Notes under the pieces: model-generated | Told to the model about the DNA's origin: nothing | Seen by the model: the letters and a program-made list of their open reading frames with translations, nothing else | Databases searched by the model: none | Assembly (NCBI RefSeq): GCF_025699255.1 | Contig: NZ_JAILWA010000003.1 | Location: 124,001-188,000, forward strand | DNA length: 64,000 nt | Origin: Nitrosopumilus sp. | GTDB taxonomy: Archaea > Thermoproteota > Nitrososphaeria > Nitrososphaerales > Nitrosopumilaceae | Direction of reading: 5' to 3' | Position numbers and translations under genes: made by a program | Part shown: positions 50,880 through 59,810 of the stretch, piece after piece | Layout of the letters: each line of letters starts with the position of its first letter | How positions within the stretch are numbered: position 1 is the stretch's first letter

Positions 50880-51479
50880 TTGGCATCTAATTCGGCATTA
50901 GAAAGTACAATTGACAAAATTTTGAAAAATACCGAACAAGACATTTTGGCAAATATTAAATCTGGATTAGAAGAATCTCAACAAAATCTAGACAATGCTA
51001 TTCCTAGATTAGAGAGTGAATATGATAAAATTATCTCTGATGGCAAAAAAGAGGCAGATAAGATTGAAAAACAAATTACGGGAAGTTCTGACATTGAGGC
51101 CAGAAACCAACAACTGATGATATTAGAAGAAGCAGTAGATAAGGTATTTTCAACAGCATTAGACCAAATTGCAAATGCTGATCGTAGTGGTGATTATTCC
51201 AATTTCATTAAGACTTTGATCGAAGAAGCAACCAAAATTTTGGGCACTTCAGAAATTATCATTTCAACAAATGCAAAGGACAGAGATATTGTCCAATCAA
51301 CCCTATCTCAATTTACAGGAGCAGAACTATCTCCTGAGACAATTGATTGTCTTGGAGGAATTAAAGTAAAATCCAAAGATGGTGCAATGACATTTGATAA
51401 TACAATCGATGCAAGAATTGAACGTATGAAGCCTTTAATAAGGAAAGATATTGCAGCAAAATTCGGAGTGGGAAATTAG
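50880..51479 (+). CDS. atpE: A/V-type ATP synthase subunit E (peripheral stalk)
   Basis: The 199-aa protein has a long N-terminal helix (about 5-85) rich in charged residues and a C-terminal globular domain (about 100-199), the layout of the E subunit that links the catalytic head to the stator. ALESTIDKILKNTEQDILANIKSGLEE is typical of the start. TTG at 50880 is the first codon of the frame. It begins the plus-strand ATPase operon, 3 nt before subunit A. No separate H/G subunit gene is recognised here except possibly the 43-aa ORF at 55277. Confidence 0.85.
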   Translation: MASNSALESTIDKILKNTEQDILANIKSGLEESQQNLDNAIPRLESEYDKIISDGKKEADKIEKQITGSSDIEARNQQLMILEEAVDKVFSTALDQIANADRSGDYSNFIKTLIEEATKILGTSEIIISTNAKDRDIVQSTLSQFTGAELSPETIDCLGGIKVKSKDGAMTFDNTIDARIERMKPLIRKDIAAKFGVGN

Positions 51480-51482
51480 AAA

Positions 51483-53261
51483 ATGGCAGCTCAAGGTAGA
51501 ATTGTTTGGGTAAGTGGCCCAGCTGTAAAAGCAGACGGAATGTCTGACGCAAAAATGTATGAAACTGTTACTGTAGGAAATTCAAAATTAGTAGGTGAAG
51601 TAATTAGATTAACTGGCGATGTGGCCTTTATTCAGGTATACGAATCAACAAGTGGTCTTAAACCAGGTGAGCCTGTAGTAGGTACTGGTAACCCACTAAG
51701 TGTATTATTAGGTCCTGGAATTATAGGACAACTTTATGATGGAATTCAAAGACCGCTAAGAGAATTATCTAAAGCATCTGGTTCCTTCATTGGAAGAGGT
51801 ATCACAACATCTGCTGTTGATATGACAAAAAAATACCACTTTGTTCCAACTGTAAATAATGGTGACGATGTTGCTGCAGGAAATATTATCGGAACTGTAC
51901 AAGAGACTGATCTTATTGAACATTCTATTATGCTTCCACCAGATCATGCAGGCGGAAAAATTTCAAACATTGTATCTGAAGGAGATTATGATTTAGAAAC
52001 TATACTAGCTACAACTGAAAAAGACGGACAATCTATTCCAGTCAAAATGTATCATAGATGGCCTGTACGAAAACCACGTCCATATCATAAGAGATACGAT
52101 CCTACTGTACCACTCTTAACCGGACAACGTGTTATTGACACATTCTTCCCTATTGCAAAAGGAGGAACCGGTTCAATTCCTGGAGCATTTGGAACAGGAA
52201 AAACTGTAACATTACACCAAATTGCAAAATGGGCTGATTCTCAAGTTGTTGTTTACATTGGTTGTGGTGAAAGAGGAAATGAAATGACTGAAGTATTAGT
52301 TGAATTCCCACATCTTAAAGATCCACGTAGTGGAAAACCTTTGATGGATAGAACTGTCCTTGTAGCAAACACTAGTAACATGCCAGTAGCAGCAAGGGAA
52401 GCAAGTATCTACACTGGTGTCACAATTGCAGAATATTACAGAGATATGGGTAAAGACGTTGTACTTGTAGCAGATTCAACAAGTAGATGGGCTGAATCAC
52501 TCAGAGAAATGAGTGGTAGATTAGAAGAGATGCCTGCAGAAGAAGGATATCCATCATATTTAGCATCAAGATTAGCAGAATTTTATGAAAGAGCAGGTCG
52601 TGTTCAAGCAGCTGGTAGTCCAGAACGTGATGGTTCAGTTACATTGATTGGTGCTGTATCTCCATCTGGTGGTGACTTTACAGAACCAGTTACAACTCAC
52701 ACAATGAGATTTATCAAAACTTTTTGGGCTTTGGATGCAAAACTTGCATACTCTAGACACTATCCATCCATTAACTGGATGAATAGTTATTCTGGTTATC
52801 TTGCAGACATTGCAAAATGGTGGAGTGAGAACATCAGTGAAGATTGGTTTAACATTAGAAGTGAAACCTATGGTGTCTTACAAAGAGAGGATACACTAAA
52901 AGAAATTGTTAGACTCTTAGGTCCAGAAGCATTACCTGATGAAGAAAAATTAATTCTTGAAGTTGCAAGAATGGTAAAGATTGCTTTGCTACAACAAAAC
53001 TCATTTGATGATGTTGATACTTATTGTAGTCCCGAAAAACAATTCAAACTAATGAAATTATGTGTTGACTTTTACAACAAAGGACAACAAGCACTCAAAG
53101 AAGGTGCAGCACTCTCTGACATCCGTGAATTAGGTGTAGTAAGCAGTTTACTTAAAGCAAGAATGGATGTTAAAGATGATGAGATGCCAAAACTTGATCA
53201 ATTAGATAAAGATATGCAAGAACAATTCAAATCAATTTCAGGAGTGAAAGTATCAAATTGA
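51483..53261 (+). CDS. atpA: A/V-type ATP synthase catalytic subunit A
   Basis: Catalytic nucleotide-binding subunit, 592 aa, with the A-specific non-homologous insertion (about 115-205). The P-loop is GAFGTGKT (234-241), where most archaeal A subunits I recall have GPFG. Other hallmarks are [43 protein letters not shown] and [14 protein letters not shown]. Start is ATG at 51483. Its stop overlaps the subunit B start (TTGA). Codon use is biased, fitting high expression. Confidence 0.97.
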   Translation: MAAQGRIVWVSGPAVKADGMSDAKMYETVTVGNSKLVGEVIRLTGDVAFIQVYESTSGLKPGEPVVGTGNPLSVLLGPGIIGQLYDGIQRPLRELSKASGSFIGRGITTSAVDMTKKYHFVPTVNNGDDVAAGNIIGTVQETDLIEHSIMLPPDHAGGKISNIVSEGDYDLETILATTEKDGQSIPVKMYHRWPVRKPRPYHKRYDPTVPLLTGQRVIDTFFPIAKGGTGSIPGAFGTGKTVTLHQIAKWADSQVVVYIGCGERGNEMTEVLVEFPHLKDPRSGKPLMDRTVLVANTSNMPVAAREASIYTGVTIAEYYRDMGKDVVLVADSTSRWAESLREMSGRLEEMPAEEGYPSYLASRLAEFYERAGRVQAAGSPERDGSVTLIGAVSPSGGDFTEPVTTHTMRFIKTFWALDAKLAYSRHYPSINWMNSYSGYLADIAKWWSENISEDWFNIRSETYGVLQREDTLKEIVRLLGPEALPDEEKLILEVARMVKIALLQQNSFDDVDTYCSPEKQFKLMKLCVDFYNKGQQALKEGAALSDIRELGVVSSLLKARMDVKDDEMPKLDQLDKDMQEQFKSISGVKVSN

Positions 53262-54643
53262 CAGCAGAAGGCGGAGTTCAATACAGTAAGATTGCAGAAA
53301 TCAAAGGCCCTCTAGTTGTTGTAGACGATGTTGAAAATGCAGCATTTGATGAACTCGTTGAAATTGAAACTACTGAGGGTGAAAGAAGATTAGGTAAAGT
53401 TCTCGAAGTAGGAAACGGTAAAGCAATCGTCCAAGTCTTTGAGGGAACAACTGGATTATCAATCTCTGGAACTAATGCAAAATTTGTAGGTAAAGTTATG
53501 GAAATGCCAGTATCAAAAGAGGTACTTGGTAGAGTATTTGATGGACTAGGAAGACCAAAAGATGGACTCCCAGATCCAATTGCTGATAAATTTGTAGATA
53601 TTAACGGAGAACCAATGAATCCTGAACAACGTGAATATCCAAAGGATTTCATTCAAACTGGTGTATCTGTAATTGATGGATTAATGACACTAGTTAGAGG
53701 ACAAAAACTTCCAATCTTCTCTGGTTCTGGTATGTCTCACAATCTTTTAGCAGCACAAATCGCAAGACAAGCAAGTGTTGTTGGAACCACCGATGATTTT
53801 GCCGTGGTATTTGCAGCAATTGGTGTGCAATACAGTGAAGCAGAATATTTCAGAAGAAGTCTTGAAGAATCTGGTGCATTGAAAAGAAGTGTTCTATTTC
53901 TAAATACAGCAGACGATCCTGCAATTGAAAGAATCATTACTCCTCGTGTAGCTTTAACCGTAGCAGAATATTTGGCATTTGAGTTAGGAATGCACGTACT
54001 AGTTGTAATTACTGATATGACAAACTATGCAGAAGCATTAAGAGAAATTAGTGCAGCAAGAGAAGAAGTTCCTGGAAGAAAAGGATATCCTGGTTATCTT
54101 TACACTGACCTTTCAACACTTTATGAAAGAGCAGGAAAACTCAATGGAAGAAAAGGTAGTGTTACACAAGTTCCAATTTTGTCAATGCCTTCTGATGATA
54201 TTACTCACCCAATTCCTGACCTTACTGGTTACATTACTGAGGGACAAATAGTAGTTGGTAGAGATTTATTCAGACAAGGAGTTTATCCACCAATCAATAT
54301 TTTGATGAGTCTTAGTAGATTGATGAAAGACGGTATTGGTGAAGGAAGTACTAGAGAAGATCACGGTGAGATTTCTAACCAGGTTTATGATGCATATTCT
54401 CGAGCTCAAGAAGTAAGAGCACTAGCTGGTATTGTAGGAAAAGCAGGTTTAACTGAAATTGATCTCAAATATTTGGATCTTGGAGATACGTTTGAAAAAG
54501 AATTCCTTACACAAGCAACTGATGAAAACAGAACAATTGAAGAAACCCTTGCTCTCATGTGGAAGATTGTCTCAAAATTACCAAAGAATGAGATTACTAA
54601 AATCAAAGACAAGTACGTAGAACAATATTACAAGGAAGAGTAA
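53258..54643 (+). CDS. atpB: A/V-type ATP synthase subunit B
   Basis: Non-catalytic nucleotide-binding subunit alternating with A in the head. The 461-aa protein has [25 protein letters not shown] and the degenerate P-loop region [17 protein letters not shown], characteristic of [48 protein letters not shown] and [11 protein letters not shown](S)TREDH follow. TTG start at 53258 overlaps the subunit A stop. It is followed after 4 nt by subunit D. Confidence 0.97.
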   Translation: MTAEGGVQYSKIAEIKGPLVVVDDVENAAFDELVEIETTEGERRLGKVLEVGNGKAIVQVFEGTTGLSISGTNAKFVGKVMEMPVSKEVLGRVFDGLGRPKDGLPDPIADKFVDINGEPMNPEQREYPKDFIQTGVSVIDGLMTLVRGQKLPIFSGSGMSHNLLAAQIARQASVVGTTDDFAVVFAAIGVQYSEAEYFRRSLEESGALKRSVLFLNTADDPAIERIITPRVALTVAEYLAFELGMHVLVVITDMTNYAEALREISAAREEVPGRKGYPGYLYTDLSTLYERAGKLNGRKGSVTQVPILSMPSDDITHPIPDLTGYITEGQIVVGRDLFRQGVYPPINILMSLSRLMKDGIGEGSTREDHGEISNQVYDAYSRAQEVRALAGIVGKAGLTEIDLKYLDLGDTFEKEFLTQATDENRTIEETLALMWKIVSKLPKNEITKIKDKYVEQYYKEE

Positions 54644-54647
54644 CTAA

Positions 54648-55277
54648 ATGTCATTTGGACAAAACGTTGCAGCAACAAAGATTGAACTTTTCAAATACAA
54701 AAAATCCAGTCAAATAGCCGTAATGGTTCAGCAAATTCTAGATGATAAACGTAAAGTTCTATTAAAAAATATTGAAGAGATGATCCAAGAAGCATCTAAA
54801 GCAAGAGGTGGTATTTGGGAACCTTTGCAAGATATTTACAAATCAGTAAATGAAGCTTATCTTGCATTAGGAACAAACACTGTTGACTCTGTAGCAGAAT
54901 CTACTCCACCCGTAATGGAAGTAGACGTTCATGTTAGAAGAGTTGTTGATGTTAAAATTCCAGCACTTACCGTAACTGAAAAAGATACTAAATCAATGCC
55001 TTATGGATTTGCAGATACAAACTCTTCCATCGATAGAGCAGCAAAGCAAATCAAAGAGTTGATGCCAAAAATTTGTAAAGCAGCAGAATATGAAAATTCT
55101 ATTTTTAGTCTTGCAAAAGCATTGGAAAAAACACAAAAATTGTTAAACGCACTTGAAAATGTCATTATTCCTCAATACAAAGATAATATTCGATTTATTC
55201 TCTCTACTCTTGAAGAGAGAGAACGAGAAGAATTCGCAAAGTTAAAAAAAGTGAAAGAAAAGATGGAAAGCACATAA
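54648..55277 (+). CDS. atpD: A/V-type ATP synthase subunit D (central rotor shaft)
   Basis: The 209-aa protein is two long helices (about 5-80 and 130-200) with a short beta segment between, the antiparallel coiled-coil of the rotor shaft. ALEKTQKLLNALENVIIPQYKDNIRFILSTLEEREREEFAKLKKVKEK is highly characteristic of the C-terminal helix (quoted in part). ATG at 54648. Its stop codon overlaps the ATG of the 43-aa ORF (TAATG). Subunit F, usually near D, was not found in the window. Confidence 0.9.
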   Translation: MSFGQNVAATKIELFKYKKSSQIAVMVQQILDDKRKVLLKNIEEMIQEASKARGGIWEPLQDIYKSVNEAYLALGTNTVDSVAESTPPVMEVDVHVRRVVDVKIPALTVTEKDTKSMPYGFADTNSSIDRAAKQIKELMPKICKAAEYENSIFSLAKALEKTQKLLNALENVIIPQYKDNIRFILSTLEEREREEFAKLKKVKEKMEST

Positions 55278-55408
55278 TGGCAAAAGAAGAAATTAAAAAA
55301 TTACTTGAAAACTCAAAGAAGGAATTAGATGGAAATTATGATAATTTTGTAAAATCCATCCAAGACGATCTTTCATCATTCAAAAAGAAAACTTTAGATC
55401 GAATTTGA
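55277..55408 (+). CDS. 43-aa helical protein inside the ATP synthase operon
   Basis: ATG 55277 overlaps the subunit D stop (TAATG), and the frame runs to TGA 55406-55408: 43 residues, charged and helical (KEEIKKLLENSKKELDGNY, then SIQDDLSSFKKKTLDRI). The coupling and position before subunit K make chance unlikely. It could be a reduced peripheral-stalk (H/G-like) subunit or an assembly peptide. It is too short to be subunit F, which has about 100 residues. The function is unknown. Confidence 0.65.
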   Translation: MAKEEIKKLLENSKKELDGNYDNFVKSIQDDLSSFKKKTLDRI

Positions 55409-55427
55409 GCTTCACATCTCATCATGA

Positions 55428-55436
55428 TTTAAATAT
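55428..55436 (+). promoter_or_regulatory. internal promoter for ATP synthase subunit K
   Basis: TTTAAATAT sits 25-33 nt before the ATG of the K gene (55461), the canonical archaeal TATA position. The 52-nt gap before K is the longest in this operon, which is otherwise overlapping or nearly so. This suggests separate, stronger transcription of the ring subunit needed in many copies. Confidence 0.6.
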
Positions 55437-55460
55437 GGATATCATGGAGCCTGATCGTAA

Positions 55461-55766
55461 ATGAAATCTATCGTCATGTTACTTTTGGCAGCATCAGCAA
55501 TTTCAATTCTAGGATCAACTGGAGTTGCATTTGCTCAAGAAGATGGTGCATCTAGTGGCGACTCTATGAAACTCTTAGGTGCTGGTTTAGCCTTTGGTAT
55601 TGCAGCCGGTGGAGCAGGAATAGGTCTTGGTCAAGTAGGTGCAGCAGGTCTTGCAGTCATTAGTGAGAACCCAGCTTTACAGTCAAAGGTATTCATCTTC
55701 GTAGGTATGGTCGAATCAATCGCAATCTACGGTATAGTTATGATGTTTATCATCTTAGGACAATAG
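55461..55766 (+). CDS. atpK: A/V-type ATP synthase subunit K (ion-translocating ring, c subunit)
   Basis: The 101-aa precursor has a signal peptide (about 1-25, ...GVAFAQ) and an acidic linker. Its two helices are GLAFGIAAGGAGIGLGQVGAAGLAV (first) and VFIFVGMVESIAIYGIVMMFIIL (second), quoted only by motif. The ion-binding carboxylate is E85. Q58 in the first helix and S86 and Y90 in the second are also present, residues that contribute to sodium coordination in known sodium rings. Thr at the +2 position is replaced by Ile, so sodium use is unproven. Confidence 0.93.
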   Translation: MKSIVMLLLAASAISILGSTGVAFAQEDGASSGDSMKLLGAGLAFGIAAGGAGIGLGQVGAAGLAVISENPALQSKVFIFVGMVESIAIYGIVMMFIILGQ

Positions 55767-55804
55767 TCCAAACTACATCTTTTTCAAATTTTTAGATTTT
55801 TTCT

Positions 55805-56287
55805 TTAATTGTATTTTAGCTTAGTAACATCTAGAACTCTAGCACAATACCTACACTTGAGAACTCTCCCATCTTTGTTAATTACATCCATCACAGATTC
55901 AATGTATTCTGTACTGTTTGTAATGCAATCAGGATTTGAGCATCTAAAAATTCTATCAATCTCGTTTGGTAATGCTACCCTTCTCTTTTCAACTAACTTG
56001 TATTCTTTAATCATGTTAATTGTTGCTGTTGGGGCAATAACTGCTAACTTGTTAGTGTCATCATCTTTTAGAAACTTGTTTTCTACTTTGATGATATCTT
56101 TTTTCTTAAATTTTCCGCTTGGTACATTCAAGGCTATGGTGATTAAACTGCCATCTTTCCCATCAATTCTTAAAGCATTGAGAACCTGAAGACCTTTACC
56201 TTCATCTATATGGTCAATTACAGTACCTTCCTTAATTCGTCGAACCATAAGGTCGGACTGTTCCATCAGAATACTTTGTATAGTCAC
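55805..56287 (-). CDS. pyrI: aspartate carbamoyltransferase regulatory subunit
   Basis: It binds nucleotide effectors and zinc, and holds the catalytic trimers together. In the 160-aa frame, the family core starts at VRRIKEGTVIDHIDEGKGLQVL, the allosteric domain. The C-terminal zinc domain has CSNPDC and CRYC (C-x4-C, C-x2-C). The frame opens at TTG/ATG-type codons from 56287, but homology begins near M14; M8 (ATG 56266) is a plausible start and fits a TATA-like GTATATATTA 24-33 nt upstream. It is head-to-head with pyrB. Confidence 0.92.
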   Translation of the reverse strand: MTIQSILMEQSDLMVRRIKEGTVIDHIDEGKGLQVLNALRIDGKDGSLITIALNVPSGKFKKKDIIKVENKFLKDDDTNKLAVIAPTATINMIKEYKLVEKRRVALPNEIDRIFRCSNPDCITNSTEYIESVMDVINKDGRVLKCRYCARVLDVTKLKYN

Positions 56288-56307
56288 CTGTATATATTAT
56301 TGAAAGA

Positions 56308-57237
56308 ATGAACGAATTCTACCAAAAAGACATTATCTCAATTAAGGATTATACCAAAGATCAACTGGAAACTATCTTTACATCTACTGATAAAATAATG
56401 CAACTTAGCCTTTCAGAAAGAAGAGAAATTTGTAAAGGCAAAACTTTGGGCTATCTGTTCTATGAACCAAGCACTAGAACCCGTCTAAGTTTTGAATCTG
56501 CCATAGCCTCAATCGGTGGAAATTCTCTTGGAATCTCTGATATTACTTCATCATCAACTCAGAAAGGAGAGAGTCTTGCAGATACTGTTAGAATCATGTC
56601 AATTTATTCAGATGTTCTAGTATTGCGTCATCCTCTAGATGGTTCAAGTAGATTTGCAGCTGAAATTTCTGATAAACCAATAATTAATGCAGGTAGTGGA
56701 ACCGAAGAACATCCCACTCAGGCAATTCAAGATTTGTTTACAATCAAAAAAGAAAAGAGAAAGATTGATGGTTTGAAAATTGGAATTGTGGGTGATCTAA
56801 AGTATGGACGAACTGTTTACTCTCTATTGCATGGTTTAGGAAATTATGATGTTGATGTTAGTCTTATTTCTCCTGAATCTCTAAGAATTAGATCTGACTC
56901 TACTTATGAAATAAAAAAGAAATTAGACTATACTGAAACTACTGACATTGAAGAACATCTAGATGATCTTGATGTTCTTTATGTTACAAGAATTCAAAAA
57001 GAAAGATTCCCTGATGAGGAAGAGTATCTCAAAGTAAAAGGAAGTTATGTTGTTGGATTAGACATGCTAAAAAGAATGAAAGATGATGCAATAATTTTAC
57101 ATCCATTACCTAGAATAGATGAAATTTCAGCTGATGTAGATAAAACAAAAAATGCTAAATACTTTGAACAAGCTGAATATGGAAAATACACTCGTTCTGC
57201 TTTGTTAGGTATGATTCTCAACGAGAACGGATTTTAA
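56308..57237 (+). CDS. pyrB: aspartate carbamoyltransferase catalytic subunit
   Basis: It condenses carbamoyl phosphate with aspartate, the committed step of pyrimidine synthesis. The 309-aa protein has the carbamoyl-phosphate motif EPSTRTRLSFE (STRTR 55-59) and the SSSTQKGESLADT loop. HPTQAIQDLFTI and HPLPRIDEI, an aspartate-site segment, follow. Start is ATG at 56308. It is divergent from pyrI with only 20 nt (or about 41 nt, with the M8 start of pyrI) between them, rather than the more familiar pyrBI operon. Confidence 0.96.
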   Translation: MNEFYQKDIISIKDYTKDQLETIFTSTDKIMQLSLSERREICKGKTLGYLFYEPSTRTRLSFESAIASIGGNSLGISDITSSSTQKGESLADTVRIMSIYSDVLVLRHPLDGSSRFAAEISDKPIINAGSGTEEHPTQAIQDLFTIKKEKRKIDGLKIGIVGDLKYGRTVYSLLHGLGNYDVDVSLISPESLRIRSDSTYEIKKKLDYTETTDIEEHLDDLDVLYVTRIQKERFPDEEEYLKVKGSYVVGLDMLKRMKDDAIILHPLPRIDEISADVDKTKNAKYFEQAEYGKYTRSALLGMILNENGF

Positions 57238-57289
57238 TTTTTTAGAAAATCCGTATTCCATATATCTAGAGACATTTCAATATGACTAG

Positions 57290-58000
57290 TTGACTGAAAC
57301 AAAAATTATTCCGATATTTCCATTAGACTTGGTATTATTCCCACGACAAGAGCTACCTCTTCGAATTTTTGAGCCTAGATACAAACAACTAGTTGATGAT
57401 TGCATGATTGGTGATGGTCAATTTGGAGTATGCCTAATTGATGAAAGTAATTCCATCAATGGTTGGAATTCACCAAAATTAGTTGGGACAATTGCCAAAA
57501 TCTCAAAATGTGAAGATGTGGAATTAGATGGATTACAACTACACATTGAAACCATTGGAAGAAATTCCTTTAAAATTAAAAGAATCATCCCACCATCTAT
57601 TAAACAGCCTGAAAACTATGATCCTTTATCTGTAGAGGGACACCAGGAAATTTCTGAATTACATGAACAAATTGGAACAGAAGAAAAAATGTACATACAA
57701 GCTGAAGTTGAAATGATTCCAGAAATTGATGAAAGTATTTCTCTTGAGAAATGGGAATCTCTAGTTGAACTATGGAAAAAGAAAATTATCAAACAAGCTT
57801 TACCACAAGTTGTTGATTCACATTCATTGGATCATGTTTTAGAACAGTATTATCTTAACACTGACACTCCTACAATTGATTACATTTACTCATTATCTGC
57901 ACTTGGTGCAAAGGATCCAAACGAACTTCAGCCTATTTTGGAGGCAACATCTATGGATGAATTAATTAAACGAATAGAAGAATTGTTAACAGTAAAATGA
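57290..58000 (+). CDS. LON substrate-binding-domain protein
   Basis: A 236-aa soluble protein with an N-terminal LON (PUA-like) domain: IPIFPLDLVLFPRQELPLRIFEPRYKQLVDDCM and FGVCLI (quoted by segments). It is helical in the C-terminal half. There is no ATPase or protease domain, so it is a stand-alone LonN-like protein (COG2802 type) of unknown role, often assumed to bind substrate or cofactor proteins. Start is TTG at 57290. It is translationally coupled (ATGA at 57997) to the PEFG-anchored protein. Confidence 0.85.
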   Translation: MTETKIIPIFPLDLVLFPRQELPLRIFEPRYKQLVDDCMIGDGQFGVCLIDESNSINGWNSPKLVGTIAKISKCEDVELDGLQLHIETIGRNSFKIKRIIPPSIKQPENYDPLSVEGHQEISELHEQIGTEEKMYIQAEVEMIPEIDESISLEKWESLVELWKKKIIKQALPQVVDSHSLDHVLEQYYLNTDTPTIDYIYSLSALGAKDPNELQPILEATSMDELIKRIEELLTVK

Positions 58001-59352
58001 TGTCATTGAAACACTCTGCAATTTTTGCAATCATAGGGTGTTTATTATTTCCTGCCAGTGCTTACGGACATGGATTTGGAATCGATACAATATCTTCTGT
58101 TGATGTACAGGGAAAAAAGATTTCAATTTCAGTAGAAATGCCTATGTATTTTGAAAATCAACAAGATCAAATTACAATTACAGTAACTGAAGACGAAACA
58201 AAAGAAACTGCAAAAAATGTCACTTTTCTGATTGGTCTATTTTATAAAGATGAAATGATCTTCAGAAACTATTTCTTTGCAGAAAATGGTATTTTGCCCA
58301 TAACAGTTACACCTACTGAAGATCCAAAAATAATCATTCATGGTGAGCAAGATTCTTTGCTTGGAGCTTGGCATGGAACCGAATCTAATCCAATAGAGAT
58401 TACTGGACCTCTGTTTAACTCAGGTGGGCTGTATAATTTTGAGATTGAAGTCAGAACAATTGATGAACCTACAAACATCATAGAAAATTCTGATGTTTAT
58501 AATGCAGATTTGAGCCTAATTGAGACTGTATCTTTCATTCAAGAGGATTCTGAAAATAATGATGTAGAGTTTCGCTCAAAATCGTATTTTGACACAATTT
58601 CTAATTTTAAGTATAATCCTGATGTAAAAGAGGTTACTTTTGAAATGCCTTTTGACTGGAGTGAAAAACAAATGTCTCATGTTCCAGTTGTACATGTAGA
58701 AACACATTTTCCAAAAGATTTTGTAGAATTCTTATCTCCTAGTTACACTGGATATGTAAATGGAATTGAATTATTCAAATCATCTGTTGCAGTTGATGAT
58801 TATTCAGAAGATCATGAAAGAGTAGTTCATCTTGTTTTACTGCAAGACCATTTACGATATATGAAAAATGAAATGAAAAAGTCTGAAGAACCTTTGCCAG
58901 AAAATATGTCATTTAGATTATCTGTTAGTGAGGATGCTGCATTTCCACTAGAAGCATATACAAAAAGTGAAGACTTTAAGGTAAACCTTGCATGGGATCC
59001 AATAGAAGTAGAGCCAAACATTGATACTAATTTTATTTTTACAATCAGAGATGGAAAAACAAATGAACCATTAAGAAGTTCTGATTATACATTTGTAATA
59101 ATTCAAAATGGAAAAGAAATACATCGTGTTTCTGGAACCGCACAAATTGGAGGCGAATTTGAAAAATTTACATTCTCTGAAGATCAAACAGGTCCTACAG
59201 TAATCAAATTTGAAAATATTAGAAACACTGGACAAGAAACTGAATTTGCTCTAGTTGTGATTCCTGAATTTGGAAGTATTGCAATTTTTGTATTAGTAAT
59301 TTCTATAATTAGTATAATTTTTGTAACAAGAAAAAATTCATTGGTAATCTAA
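57997..59352 (+). CDS. secreted protein with PEFG-CTERM sorting signal
   Basis: The 451-aa protein has a signal peptide (about 1-24, ...SAYG) and a long beta-rich extracytoplasmic region. The C-terminus carries VIPEFGSIAIFVLVIS, a PEFG motif followed by a hydrophobic helix and a basic end (about 421-451). PEFG-CTERM proteins are recognised by thaumarchaeal archaeosortases and anchored on the cell surface. Function otherwise unknown. It overlaps the LON-domain gene by 4 nt and the convergent NikR-like gene by 4 nt. Confidence 0.83.
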   Translation: MMSLKHSAIFAIIGCLLFPASAYGHGFGIDTISSVDVQGKKISISVEMPMYFENQQDQITITVTEDETKETAKNVTFLIGLFYKDEMIFRNYFFAENGILPITVTPTEDPKIIIHGEQDSLLGAWHGTESNPIEITGPLFNSGGLYNFEIEVRTIDEPTNIIENSDVYNADLSLIETVSFIQEDSENNDVEFRSKSYFDTISNFKYNPDVKEVTFEMPFDWSEKQMSHVPVVHVETHFPKDFVEFLSPSYTGYVNGIELFKSSVAVDDYSEDHERVVHLVLLQDHLRYMKNEMKKSEEPLPENMSFRLSVSEDAAFPLEAYTKSEDFKVNLAWDPIEVEPNIDTNFIFTIRDGKTNEPLRSSDYTFVIIQNGKEIHRVSGTAQIGGEFEKFTFSEDQTGPTVIKFENIRNTGQETEFALVVIPEFGSIAIFVLVISIISIIFVTRKNSLVI

Positions 59353-59732
59353 AGGGCTACCAACTTTACGGTATCCATGTTTTTGTTTGTCTGAAAGTCT
59401 TTTGTCATTGTAGATACCTTTTCTGCATCTCCATCAATTAAGAACAGTTCCATGCATTTTTCTTTCTCTATTTTACTATGAAGATGTGTCGTAATCAGAT
59501 CTTCAAAATTATGTGTTATTCCAGAAACAACATGATCAAATTCGTCATTATGTACCACCAAAAGAATTGCATGAATATTTCCCGATAGATCTGCTTTTTG
59601 TTTTTCTTCTGAAACAAATGCCCTGATTCCTGCTCTAATGGCCTCAGATCTTCCTGAAAATCCCATTGAAGATTGGAGCTTGTCTAATTCAGAGAGGATT
59701 TCATCATTTAATGAGATTGAAACTATTGGCAT
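59349..59732 (-). CDS. nikR: NikR-like ribbon-helix-helix metal-responsive regulator
   Basis: The 127-aa protein has a CopG-type ribbon-helix-helix (about 1-45: ISLNDEILSELDKLQSSMGFSGRSEAIRAGIR) and an ACT-like metal-sensing domain (50-127). Candidate ligands are H74, H83, H85 (HLH) and C93, in the order of NikR's site, with slightly different spacing. NikR senses nickel; here it is divergent from a ZnuABC-type importer, so zinc, manganese or nickel are all possible. A palindrome in the shared promoter suggests it represses that importer. GGCATATGCC spans its own start codon. Confidence 0.85.
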   Translation of the reverse strand: MPIVSISLNDEILSELDKLQSSMGFSGRSEAIRAGIRAFVSEEKQKADLSGNIHAILLVVHNDEFDHVVSGITHNFEDLITTHLHSKIEKEKCMELFLIDGDAEKVSTMTKDFQTNKNMDTVKLVAL

Positions 59733-59771
59733 ATGCCTAATGTTATTAATTATCTTATAAGTTTAGCAATT

Positions 59772-59786
59772 AATCTTATTAAGATT
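59772..59786. promoter_or_regulatory. perfect 15-nt palindrome, probable NikR-like operator
   Basis: AATCTTA-T-TAAGATT is a perfect inverted repeat with 7-bp arms, located in the 78-nt divergent region between the NikR-like regulator and the metal-importer operon. It abuts the TATA-like TTTATAAATT (about 59785-59794) of the importer genes, so binding there would block transcription. A second, shorter dyad, GGCATATGCC, lies at 59728-59737 over the regulator's start. Confidence 0.7.
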
Positions 59787-59810
59787 TTATAAATTTATTA
59801 ATAATCTACA

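Noticed and set aside
53278-53652. 124-aa antisense frame within ATPase subunit B
   Set aside because: Ser/Pro/Leu-rich shadow translation of a strongly conserved coding region, with no initiation signal.
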